Of a stretch of DNA of 64,000 bases, positions 9,123 to 16,513 are shown piece by piece. Below the pieces are notes generated by a model, which made no database searches, was not told the origin of the DNA, and saw only the letters and a program-made list of their open reading frames with translations. The DNA is from Tindallia californiensis (GTDB taxonomy: Bacteria > Bacillota > Clostridia > Peptostreptococcales > Tindalliaceae): NCBI RefSeq assembly GCF_900107405.1, contig NZ_FNPV01000002.1, positions 248,001-312,000 of the forward strand. Reading direction: 5' to 3'. The position numbers and the translations under genes are program-made. Every line of letters starts with the position of its first letter. The first letter of the stretch is position 1.

Positions 9123-9680
9123 ATGAATCCAATGACATCAAGCAACCTTAAATCCGCCTTCGGAGGAGAAAGCATGGCTCATATGCGTTATTTAATGTGG
9201 GCTGAAGCGGCAAAAAAAGAAAAGTTTCCTAATGTAGCAAACCTTTTTAAGGCCGTAGCTTATGCTGAGCAAGTTCATGCTGGAAATCACTTCCGAGAGC
9301 TTAAAAAAGAGGTAGGCGAAGACTCCGTAACCGCCGGAGCCGGTTTCGGCATGACAAATACGTCCGAAAATCTCCAGGGAGCTATCGATGGCGAAAATTA
9401 TGAAGTTGAGCAAATGTATCCTGCTTTTATTACCGTTGCTAATCTTCAAGAAGAAAAAGGAAGCATACGCTCCTTCCAGTTTGCTCTCGAAGCCGAAAAA
9501 ACTCATGCGGATCTATTCACTCTGGCTAAGCAGGCTGTTGATAGCGGCAGTGATTATGCCGAAAACAAGATTCATGTCTGTGATATTTGTGGTTATACGC
9601 TTAGCGGAGACTCTGTTGAAGATGACTGTCCTATTTGCAAAGCGAAACCAGAAATGTTTACCAGTTTTGTAACCGAATAG
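9123..9680 (+). CDS. rbr: Rubrerythrin
   Basis: 185 residues, non-haem iron peroxidase that removes H2O2 in anaerobes using electrons from NAD(P)H via rubredoxin-type proteins. The ferritin-like four-helix domain carries the diiron ligands: E16, E49xxH52, E91/E94/E96 region and E125xxH128. The C-terminal rubredoxin-like domain binds one iron through C153xxC156 and C169xxC172. The ribosome site AAAGGGG precedes the ATG. It is monocistronic, with the palindrome at 9067-9088 upstream and a strong terminator downstream, which fits separate oxidative-stress control. The second ferritin-like gene at 10823 lacks the rubredoxin domain. Confidence 0.96.
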   Translation: MNPMTSSNLKSAFGGESMAHMRYLMWAEAAKKEKFPNVANLFKAVAYAEQVHAGNHFRELKKEVGEDSVTAGAGFGMTNTSENLQGAIDGENYEVEQMYPAFITVANLQEEKGSIRSFQFALEAEKTHADLFTLAKQAVDSGSDYAENKIHVCDICGYTLSGDSVEDDCPICKAKPEMFTSFVTE

Positions 9681-9704
9681 TTCTTTGCTCTACGTTTAAC
9701 GTTT

Positions 9705-9737
9705 AAGAACCCAGGCTTTTTTATCGCCTAGGTTCTT
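9705..9737. terminator. Bidirectional terminator between rbr and psd
   Basis: AAGAACCCAGGC pairs with GCCTAGGTTCTT around a T-rich loop, with T tracts on both strands. It separates the convergent rubrerythrin and psd genes. Confidence 0.75.
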
Positions 9738-9742
9738 TTACT

Positions 9743-10648
9743 TTAATCGCATCCTAATTTTTTCAAGAAAGCTATCGCCTCGCCCATTTTTATCAATGTT
9801 TCATATCCGCCTTGTGTGTTTTGGATTAAATCTCTATCCCACTCAATCACATTAGACCTAGTAAGCAAGATAACGGTTGAACCACCAAATTGAAAATATC
9901 CTTTTTCGCTTCCTTTATTGACAGGCATGTGTGGATAATAGGTTTGAACGATACTTCCAACCATTGTTGCTCCAACCTCAATCATTACTATTTTTTCTTT
10001 TCCAGCAATATGTATTTCTGTCATCATTCTTTTATTTCGACTGTAAACCTCGTCTGTTTTGTTCAGTGCATAAGGATTTACCGAATAATAATATCCCTTT
10101 ATCAACTTCGCTTCCTTCGGCACACCATTTACCGGGAAATGGAAGCGGTGATAATCGCAAGGTGCTAATCGGATCACCGCTGCCGATCCTCCCGAATAAT
10201 ACCGAGACAGTTCATTGTTCCCCAAAAGAGATTTAATAGAATTTTTCTTCCCCTTCACCTGGATAAGTTGATCTGCTTCCAAGGAAGGATACACTAAAAT
10301 GCGTCCGTCAGAAGGCGAAACCAGTCTTAAAGGGTCCGGATTTACGATGCGGCTGCCAGGTTTCAATTGCCGGACAAAAAAATCATTAAAATCTGAATAT
10401 TCTTCCGGCTTCTCTAGGATTGCTTCTGTCATATCGATTTTCATCGCCTCTACAAACGGCGCAATTTTTTTTCTTGTAAACCTTCTTTTTTGAATAAAAC
10501 CACACAAACATGACATTGCCTTTGTTTTTCCAAGCATTTCTACAGCTATTCTACCAAGTTTTGTCTCATAAGCCCAACGTAAAGAAGCTTCTCCAGCCAC
10601 CACTTCTTTTTCCTTTTGCCCTGTGCTCCTATCAATATACTCTATCAT
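9743..10648 (-). CDS. psd: Phosphatidylserine decarboxylase proenzyme
   Basis: 301 residues. Makes phosphatidylethanolamine from phosphatidylserine at the membrane, using a pyruvoyl group formed by self-cleavage. Seen here: SPSDGRILVYP, the DYHRFHFPV motif with the charge-relay His, and the processing site GGST near residue 254 (usual LGST). Cleavage before the Ser would yield a short pyruvoyl alpha chain of about 48 residues. The ribosome site AAGGGG precedes the ATG. The gene stands alone, with pssA not nearby, and is convergent with rubrerythrin. Confidence 0.95.
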   Translation of the reverse strand: MIEYIDRSTGQKEKEVVAGEASLRWAYETKLGRIAVEMLGKTKAMSCLCGFIQKRRFTRKKIAPFVEAMKIDMTEAILEKPEEYSDFNDFFVRQLKPGSRIVNPDPLRLVSPSDGRILVYPSLEADQLIQVKGKKNSIKSLLGNNELSRYYSGGSAAVIRLAPCDYHRFHFPVNGVPKEAKLIKGYYYSVNPYALNKTDEVYSRNKRMMTEIHIAGKEKIVMIEVGATMVGSIVQTYYPHMPVNKGSEKGYFQFGGSTVILLTRSNVIEWDRDLIQNTQGGYETLIKMGEAIAFLKKLGCD

Positions 10649-10750
10649 TCAATGCCGCCCCTTCAGAACAAACTCCGCCTACAGTTAGGAATCCTGTATA
10701 TTAACGGGAAATACATCTCTCTAACAGACTCACATATTCCTTTTCATCAT

Positions 10751-10780
10751 AAAAAACCCTTCCTATGCGAAAGAGTTTTT
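10751..10780 (-). terminator. Terminator after the ferritin-like gene
   Basis: On the minus strand AAAACTCTTTC pairs with GGAAGGGTTTT (two G-T wobbles) and runs into TTTTTT. It lies just past the ferritin-like stop at 10823. Confidence 0.6.
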
Positions 10781-10822
10781 ATCATCTCATACTGTTCAGT
10801 ATATATCAATCCCCAAATTTGT

Positions 10823-11317
10823 TTAATACCTTAGATATTTTACTAAATCAATCTCCGCCCGACTAAGTACCGCTTTTAAATGTCTTCTTTCTTCATTCAA
10901 AATTTTCTTCATTTCTTTTGGCGCCAATTCAGGGAATAGTCTCGTCAATTCATATATATACATAATACCATCTCGTTCTACTTTTTCAGCAATTTCAAGA
11001 GCTTCGTCTTTGGTATACTTTCCTTTAATTTTTTCCATAGCCTTATCAGAATCCGCAAACATATCATTTTCTATCAAAGAATCCAAATATTCCAATTCTT
11101 CTTCTGATACCTGCGCCGTTCCTTCATCCGACAGTTTTTTAAGCAATTCTGAATAAATCTTTTCATGTTTCAACTCATCTTCCGAAAGAATTTCAAATAA
11201 TTTTTTCCCTTTCCCCTCCTCCATCTGATGCGCTAAATTTGTATAGAGTTCCGCTACTCTTGCTTCATTTCTGACTAACACTTGCAACAGTTTACTTGCA
11301 TTAAAATCGATCGCCAT
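10823..11317 (-). CDS. Ferritin-like (rubrerythrin-family) protein without rubredoxin domain
   Basis: 164 residues, starting at the ATG 8 bases after AAAGGTG. Four-helix ferritin-like protein with carboxylate and ExxH pairs in the right places: NEARVAELY, EDELKHEKIY, EKVERDGIMYIYEL and NEERRHLKAV. These supply a plausible diiron site. The C-terminal Cys pairs of rubrerythrin are absent, so it cannot take electrons through a rubredoxin centre of its own. Related short proteins are common in anaerobic Firmicutes and are usually described as rubrerythrin-like or ferritin-family proteins; peroxidase or iron-handling activity is inferred. Confidence 0.82.
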   Translation of the reverse strand: MAIDFNASKLLQVLVRNEARVAELYTNLAHQMEEGKGKKLFEILSEDELKHEKIYSELLKKLSDEGTAQVSEEELEYLDSLIENDMFADSDKAMEKIKGKYTKDEALEIAEKVERDGIMYIYELTRLFPELAPKEMKKILNEERRHLKAVLSRAEIDLVKYLRY

Positions 11318-11388
11318 ATAAAACATCACCTTTCGTTATCGTTTATCACCCTAAATACCCTCTTGTTTCATAAGATAAACATCGATTC

Positions 11389-12006
11389 CTACTCAATGTT
11401 TAAATGGCTGATATCTGCTTTTCGAAGAATTTCAACCCCATTCTCAAGATACGCTAATTCCGTAACGCTCGTCTGCCTGACCTTAGCAACATCCCACAAA
11501 TCCTCAAGAGGTCTTTTTTCATAATATAACAACAATAGTCGTAGCGTTATTGCATGAGTCACTACCAAAACACAGCTATTTTGATGCTCCTTAACAATAT
11601 CCCCAAGTGCCTGAACACTTCTTTCCTGAACTTTTTCCAGGGATTCATTGCCTCTTTCTGGCTTAAAACAATGAGGCTTATATAGAAAGTGATGATATCC
11701 AACAGGATCTTCCCTCTGTATCTCTTCATGAGTTTTTCCTTCCCAGCTACCCAGGTTTATTTCACCGAGTCCTTCCTTAAAGTTAACTTTCAAATGATGA
11801 GGTTTTGCAATTTGATTAGCGGTTAAAAAAGCACGTTGCCTGGTACTGGAATAAACAGCTTTCAAGGGTTTATCTTCCATTTTTTTTGCCAGTCTTGAAA
11901 TTTCCGCAATCCCCTCCTCGGTAAGAGGTGAGTCTCCACTTCCCTGAAATCTTTTTTCCATATTCCATTGAGTCTTTCCATGCCTAACTAAATATATCGT
12001 CGTCAT
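11389..12006 (-). CDS. Histidine phosphatase family protein
   Basis: 205 residues. Branch-1 histidine phosphatase (phosphoglycerate mutase-like fold) with the RHGKTQWN motif at residues 8-15 that holds the phospho-accepting His, SSTRQRAFLTA with the second Arg, the acidic LGEINLGSWEGKTHEEI, and VVTHAITLRLL with the second catalytic His. Close families include cobalamin phosphatase CobC and GpmB-like phosphatases; the sequence alone does not fix the substrate, and no cobalamin genes are near. Its ATG overlaps the stop of the RarD-like gene by 4 bases, so the two form an operon. Confidence 0.87.
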   Translation of the reverse strand: MTTIYLVRHGKTQWNMEKRFQGSGDSPLTEEGIAEISRLAKKMEDKPLKAVYSSTRQRAFLTANQIAKPHHLKVNFKEGLGEINLGSWEGKTHEEIQREDPVGYHHFLYKPHCFKPERGNESLEKVQERSVQALGDIVKEHQNSCVLVVTHAITLRLLLLYYEKRPLEDLWDVAKVRQTSVTELAYLENGVEILRKADISHLNIE

Positions 12007-12938
12007 TTTTCTACTCCTTTTTTTAGATGATTATTCTTCAAAATTTTTCTTTGTTGCCTTATTCTTTTTGTTCTTGTATACGTAAACATCAGTATTCCCG
12101 TCCAAATAAGCGAAAAACTGATCAGATGATAACCGGTAAATGGTTCTTTGAAAAGAAAAACGCCAAGCAAAAGGCTAATCGTAGGAGATAAGTACTGGAT
12201 AAACCCTAGTACTGAAAAAGGAATTGTTTTAGCCGCAATGGCAAACCAGAGCAAAGGCGTTGCAGTTACAAAACCTGCACCCATCAGCAATAACCAGGAA
12301 CTTAGGGACACTTGACTAGGGTCAAACGTATTGCTTCGTGTCGCATATATTAAATAGATCACAGCAATGGGTGTTATCATCAGTGTTTCAATCCCTAAGG
12401 CAGCAATGGAGTCCACCTGTACTACTCGCTTACATAATCCATAAACAGAAAAGGTGGTCGCAAGGATTAACGATACCCAGGGTATGGAACCATATTCAAA
12501 GGTTATGATCACAACCCCTGAAAAAGCAAAAAACAAAGCAATTTTTTCAACTCGTTCCATTTTTTCCTTAAAAATAAGGGTACCCATTAACACTACCATC
12601 AGTGGGTTGATGTAATAACCTATGCTAGCTTGAATCACAAAACCCGCATTAACAGCCCATATATAGGTAAACCAATTTAGAGATATAATGAGAGAGGAAG
12701 CTGAAACCAACATTATTTTCTTTTTATCAGCAAACAATCGAGCTGTTGTTTTTAATTGATCTTTATACCACAGTAACCCGCCAACAAAAAAACAAGACCA
12801 GATCACTCGATTTGCCAATATAATCCCAGCTGAAAAGTCTTGCAACAGTTTCCAATAAATTGGTAAAAAACCCCATAAAAAGTAGGCTCCCAGCCCAAAG
12901 TAAATTCCTTGCAAAGATGTTAACTCACCTTTTTTCAT
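12003..12938 (-). CDS. rarD: RarD-type EamA/DMT permease
   Basis: 311 residues with about ten hydrophobic helices. It carries the RarD signature near the start (GIYFGLGAYFLWGFLPIYWKLL, with NRVIWS shortly after) and two EamA repeats. RarD proteins belong to the drug/metabolite transporter superfamily. E. coli RarD is linked to chloramphenicol sensitivity, but the natural substrate is unknown. The C-terminus is very basic (TRTKRIRQQRKILKNNHLKK). Ribosome site AAGGAG. First gene of a two-gene unit with the histidine phosphatase. Confidence 0.85.
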   Translation of the reverse strand: MKKGELTSLQGIYFGLGAYFLWGFLPIYWKLLQDFSAGIILANRVIWSCFFVGGLLWYKDQLKTTARLFADKKKIMLVSASSLIISLNWFTYIWAVNAGFVIQASIGYYINPLMVVLMGTLIFKEKMERVEKIALFFAFSGVVIITFEYGSIPWVSLILATTFSVYGLCKRVVQVDSIAALGIETLMITPIAVIYLIYATRSNTFDPSQVSLSSWLLLMGAGFVTATPLLWFAIAAKTIPFSVLGFIQYLSPTISLLLGVFLFKEPFTGYHLISFSLIWTGILMFTYTRTKRIRQQRKILKNNHLKKGVEK

Positions 12939-13118
12939 CTGTTTTCGTCTCCTTCAACAATGACGTATATAGCTATTATTATACGCTTGAAATACGGATA
13001 ATGCAATTAAGCCTGTCCTTAAGTTAATCTACGCAAATTACCTTTTCTTTACATCACCACTGACACACTCTTGTATTTTTTGAAATAGTAAAACTTTTTA
13101 CTTTTTTCAGTTTATTTC

Positions 13119-13147
13119 TTGACCAAGCGTTTTTCTCTTGTTATAAT
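13119..13147 (+). promoter_or_regulatory. SigA-type promoter of the T-box unit
   Basis: TTGACC, 17-base spacer, TATAAT: a near-consensus vegetative promoter. Transcription would start near 13154, just ahead of the T-box leader. Confidence 0.8.
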
Positions 13148-13153
13148 TTGTAG

Positions 13154-13440
13154 TAATTATTTATCCGATGATTTTCATCGCTAAAATGCTTGTTTATATC
13201 TATCGCATTGACGGAGAAACGCAATAAATATTCGATCCCAGAGAGTCGGTGGTAGCTGCAAACCGTCATCAAATTTATTGTCACTCACTCCTGAGCTGTT
13301 TCTGTGAAAAATAGTAGTAGAAACCGGTGGTTCCGTTATCACTAGGATTATTTCCGTATGAGTGGTCTGGTCATCAGGCAAAAAAGGTGGTACCGCGGGT
13401 AAAAACCCGTCCTTTCATTTCTTAAAGGACGGGTTTTTTA
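13154..13440 (+). ncRNA. T-box leader RNA, probably leucine-specific
   Basis: The T-box core AGGTGGTACCGCGG is at 13385-13398, followed by a perfect 13-bp terminator stem (13403-13415 with 13424-13436) and T tract. Stem I is recognisable: the AGAGAG bulge and GGTGGTAGCTGCAAACC distal loop, CAATAAAT pairing with ATTTATTG, and a GGAG/CTCC helix bracketing an internal loop. In that loop CTC (13284-13286), followed by A, is the best specifier, which reads leucine. The bulge TGGT predicts discriminator base A, as in tRNA-Leu. Uncharged tRNA would stabilise the antiterminator and allow transcription of the 60-residue ORF. Specifier assignment was made by eye. Confidence 0.9.
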
Positions 13441-13541
13441 TTTTTGTCTTTACATTATTCAAGAGAGGGGGTTGCTTCATTATTCACTAAGGAGTACTGT
13501 TTTCTGTTTATTCGCATTATTACAAATTTAGGAGGGTTATA

Positions 13542-13724
13542 ATGAACTATTCAAATGTCAGCTATCAAAACCAATCTCAATCATTCTCAAAACAATCTTT
13601 GAAAGGAAGTCCTGCCGAAGAAAAGAATACAAAAAATTCGTATCATTCCTATCAATCCATTATTGATTCAAACTTTTCTACTATGAACTATTTTGGAACT
13701 GGTTCCATAAAGAGCAATTGGTAA
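13542..13724 (+). CDS. 60-residue Ser/Asn/Gln/Tyr-rich protein under T-box control (unknown)
   Basis: A short ORF with a strong ribosome site (TTAGGAGGG, 6 bases before ATG). The product has 14 Ser, 8 Asn, 5 Gln and 5 Tyr in 60 residues, a single Leu, no Cys, and ends in Trp. There is no signal peptide, membrane segment or recognised domain, and composition predicts a disordered, hydrophilic peptide. It is the only gene between the T-box leader and a terminator at 13747. T-boxes normally govern aminoacyl-tRNA synthetase, amino-acid synthesis or transport genes; none is present. It could be a regulatory small protein of leucine starvation or the remnant of a deleted T-box target, but the good ribosome site and own terminator favour a real gene. 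Confidence 0.6.
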   Translation: MNYSNVSYQNQSQSFSKQSLKGSPAEEKNTKNSYHSYQSIIDSNFSTMNYFGTGSIKSNW

Positions 13725-13746
13725 AGATGATAAGTCTCTCTTAAGC

Positions 13747-13790
13747 AAGCAGGGAAAATCAAAACGCCACCCTGCTTCTTTCTTTTTTTC
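13747..13790 (+). terminator. Terminator of the T-box/small ORF unit
   Basis: AAGCAGGG pairs with CCCTGCTT and is followed by a pyrimidine/T-rich run. It closes the single-gene transcription unit. Confidence 0.75.
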
Positions 13791-13793
13791 CAT

Positions 13794-14597
13794 TTACCAG
13801 TCTAACAACATGGATTTAAAAATCGCCACACTCTCTCTTATTGAATAATGCCAGTATAGGTCCGGTGGCGACTGTGCCGGTATACCGTAAGCGTTAAGAC
13901 CTAATCTTCTAGCAATCATCTGCGCTCTCAACAAATGATAGTCACTCGTGATAATAACTATTTCTGTCACCTTTGTATCATTCCTCTGATTCAACTGATT
14001 CATACTGTATTTTATATTTTCTAAAGTGTTTGTTGATTTTTCCTCGAGAATGATCCTATCAGCACTTATCCCTTTTTTCTCCAAATACCACATCATTACC
14101 TCTGCTTCAGACGCTAGTTGTCCATCCGACTTTCCTCCAGAGGTTATTAGCATTCCTGAAGGATTATCCTCCAGATATTTTGCTGCATAATCCAGTCTTT
14201 TGGCCAGTGTATAGGATGGTTCTCTTCGTATAATTCCTGCTCCAAGAACCACTGCATCATCAGCCTGATCATTACCCGCCATTAAAAAAGTCCCTATTAT
14301 CATTAATTGTATCATAAAAAAAACGCCAATTACCGTAAAGAACATCCACGCAAGAAATAAGCATCCCTTTTTTACTTTTGGGTATGATTCAAAGCAAAGG
14401 ATTTTATGATTAAAAAGATGGCTTACATAAGAAAATAGGATTAAGGCCAAGCCAAGAATCATAGTGGCCAGGCTTTCAAAATACCAGCCTCCTCTTATCA
14501 AAGAATAAAACATTCCAGCGATCAATACTGTAAATCCAACCTTGCACCTTTTTATCGTGTTCACCGACTTTCTGTTAGCAAATTCTTTCCTCCCCAT
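13794..14597 (-). CDS. YdcF/SanA-family DUF218 membrane protein
   Basis: 267 residues. The first ~115 hold three or four membrane helices; the rest is the DUF218 (ElyC/SanA/YdcF) Rossmann-like domain with DDAVVLGAGI, SGGKSDGQLASEAEVMMWYL, EEKSTNTLENI and SDYHLLRA. ElyC and SanA relatives act on cell-envelope integrity, perhaps through lipid carrier metabolism; the reaction here is unknown. The proposed ATG overlaps the antiporter gene by 37 bases and has no clear ribosome site ahead of it, because GGGGAGG lies just inside the ORF. The exact start is therefore uncertain. Confidence 0.8.
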   Translation of the reverse strand: MGRKEFANRKSVNTIKRCKVGFTVLIAGMFYSLIRGGWYFESLATMILGLALILFSYVSHLFNHKILCFESYPKVKKGCLFLAWMFFTVIGVFFMIQLMIIGTFLMAGNDQADDAVVLGAGIIRREPSYTLAKRLDYAAKYLEDNPSGMLITSGGKSDGQLASEAEVMMWYLEKKGISADRIILEEKSTNTLENIKYSMNQLNQRNDTKVTEIVIITSDYHLLRAQMIARRLGLNAYGIPAQSPPDLYWHYSIRESVAIFKSMLLDW

Positions 14598-15745
14598 TGA
14601 ATGAGCCAGGCACCTACAGGTGCCGTCATCACAATGGCCAGTACCGCAAAAGCAAGAATTTCTTCTCCTTTAGTTGCTCCTGCCGCAAGTGGTAATGTTC
14701 CGACAGCTGCCTGGACCGTTGCTTTCGGTATATAAGACAGGATACAAAATAAACGTTCCCGCCTTGTAAACTCCTTTGATGGAGTAGATAGGAACACACC
14801 TACACTCCTAGCTAAAAGGCCTATGATAATAATAACCACCCCTATTAAACCAGCTTCAATAGCCAGAGGTATGTTTACTACTGCACCTACCATCGTGAAC
14901 AGCAGCACTTCGGCCAATACCCATATTTTATTCAACTTCTCAGCAAGAGCTTCTGCAATCTTAGGCTTGCGTTCCAGTATGATAAATCCTACAAACATAA
15001 TGCCTATCAGACTAGCCACCGGCAAGAATGGCTCCATCACATCTTCTATCGTTGTCATGATAATCCCGGCACCTACAATGATTAGTGTTTTTTTCGTATG
15101 TCTCATATCTACTTTATTAAATAAATTTAACAGCACTATCGCAACCACTAACCCTAGAAGAAGTCCCGATATAATCGATATAGGTATCGACATTACCTGT
15201 CTCCACAAGGCCATTTGGCTACCAGCAAAAATGCCCAAAAAAGAAGTCAGAAATGTAATTGCCACCACATCATCTAAAGAAGCACCCGCAAGAATCATGG
15301 TAGGAACCCCTTTTTCTTCTCCTTTTCCTGCTTCAATAAGTTTAAGCATCGCCGGAACAATCACCGCCGGCGATACAGCTGCAAGGATAAACCCTAACAT
15401 GCCAGCTTCTAAAAAAGGATATCCAAAAACGTAGTAAGCCGCTAGCATAACCGCCGCTCCCTCCATCATGCAAGGGATAAAACTCAGCTTAAATGCATTC
15501 TTTCCAACTTTATTCAATGTATCTCTTTTGATCCCTAGTCCCGCTCTGAATAAAATAACAATAAGCGCCACTTTTCTGAGATCAGAAGATATCTCCATAA
15601 CTTGTTGGTCAATAAGATCGAAACCATAAGGTCCCCCTAGGGCTCCCAGTAAAAGTAAACCCAAAAGACCAGGGAGTCCTATTTTTCGAAAAGCGCTATG
15701 CGCAAATAATCCTAGTATAGTGAGCCAAGCCAAACTAAAGGCCAT
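14561..15745 (-). CDS. CPA-type cation:proton antiporter
   Basis: 394 residues with about twelve membrane helices. It has the antiporter signatures GLPGLLGLLLLGALGG near the N-terminus, LFRAGLGIK, and the conserved acidic pair in LAGASLDDVVAITFL, which in the NhaP/Kef branch forms the ion site. The protein likely exchanges Na+ or K+ for H+ and so supports pH and salt homeostasis. There is no RCK/TrkA-type regulatory tail. Followed by the YdcF-like gene with overlapping ends. The minus-strand reading is real; a 203-codon open frame on the other strand across its middle is a compositional shadow. Confidence 0.85.
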   Translation of the reverse strand: MAFSLAWLTILGLFAHSAFRKIGLPGLLGLLLLGALGGPYGFDLIDQQVMEISSDLRKVALIVILFRAGLGIKRDTLNKVGKNAFKLSFIPCMMEGAAVMLAAYYVFGYPFLEAGMLGFILAAVSPAVIVPAMLKLIEAGKGEEKGVPTMILAGASLDDVVAITFLTSFLGIFAGSQMALWRQVMSIPISIISGLLLGLVVAIVLLNLFNKVDMRHTKKTLIIVGAGIIMTTIEDVMEPFLPVASLIGIMFVGFIILERKPKIAEALAEKLNKIWVLAEVLLFTMVGAVVNIPLAIEAGLIGVVIIIIGLLARSVGVFLSTPSKEFTRRERLFCILSYIPKATVQAAVGTLPLAAGATKGEEILAFAVLAIVMTAPVGAWLIQWGGKNLLTESR

Positions 15746-15889
15746 TATGTATCAATTCCTCCTAACACCCTACTTTTTCTTTTCCCATTATACCATATGT
15801 ATTCAACCAATTATTCGAGTAATGGTAAGGGTTTTGGGTATCTATACATACAACTTGTTATTTCATCATTAATTAAAGGAGCAACTTTT

Positions 15890-16495
15890 ATGAGTAAAAA
15901 GCAGGAAATTATCGATAGAACCTATGAACTTTTTTCCAGATATGGAGATGCTTTATCTTTAAGTGCCATCGCTAACGCCACCTCTATTAAAAAATCATCA
16001 CTTTATGCGCATTTTGACAGTAAGGACCATTTACTATTTCACGTAATCGACTTAGAACTTCAAAAATTTGACCAAGCAACTTTAGATGTATTGAAAACTA
16101 GTGATTCTACAGATCTCAAGAAAACAGTTAGTGATTTCTACTATTTTATTCTATACTATTTTAACGATCCTACCAAGCTTGTTTTTTGGAAACGGTGTAT
16201 GCTTATGTCTGAGGGGCCTTTGAAGAAGAAAGTAGAAGAAACTCATATGAAAATACATCAGCGTAATATTGAGTACATTACTACTTTGTACATTGATTAT
16301 GCCAAAACGAATGATCTAGACGAAAAAAACGTTGATATTTTTCGCCATTCTTTCATGGTTCTTCTTTTAGGAACACTCTATTCTCTTTTTGTCTTTGAAC
16401 ACCGAGTCACTCCCTATGATCATAGTTTTCATATTTTCTGGAAAGGCGTCCAACAGCATCTACATAAAAACAGCCTCTCAAGAGAGAGGCTGTAG
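15890..16495 (+). CDS. TetR-family transcriptional regulator
   Basis: 201 residues from the ATG behind AAAGGAGC; an upstream in-frame ATG has no ribosome site. The N-terminal helix-turn-helix reads LSLSAIANATSIKKSSLYAHFDSKDHLL, typical of TetR. The C-terminal ligand/dimer domain is helical and unassigned. It is divergent from the antiporter gene and convergent with the AbgT carrier, so either could be a target. Its last codons form half of the terminator hairpin at 16470-16493. Confidence 0.88.
   Translation: MSKKQEIIDRTYELFSRYGDALSLSAIANATSIKKSSLYAHFDSKDHLLFHVIDLELQKFDQATLDVLKTSDSTDLKKTVSDFYYFILYYFNDPTKLVFWKRCMLMSEGPLKKKVEETHMKIHQRNIEYITTLYIDYAKTNDLDEKNVDIFRHSFMVLLLGTLYSLFVFEHRVTPYDHSFHIFWKGVQQHLHKNSLSRERL
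16470..16493. terminator. Terminator shared by abgT-like and tetR genes
   Basis: ACAGCCTCTC, AAGA loop, GAGAGGCTGT; perfect 10-bp stem, followed on the minus strand by TTTTTAT. It lies inside the last codons of the TetR gene. Confidence 0.75.
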
Positions 16496-16513
16496 ATAGT
16501 TCTTTCAAGTTTT

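Noticed and set aside
12939-13118. Possible divergent promoter elements between rarD and the T-box promoter
   Set aside because: AT-rich stretch with no confident -35/-10 pair for rarD; nothing else found in it.
13181-13381. 66-codon minus-strand ORF across the T-box leader
   Set aside because: It lies inside a structured RNA leader whose promoter, T-box core and terminator all read the plus strand.
14823-15434. 203-codon plus-strand frame within the antiporter gene
   Set aside because: Compositional mirror of membrane helices; no ribosome site, and the minus-strand antiporter is clear.
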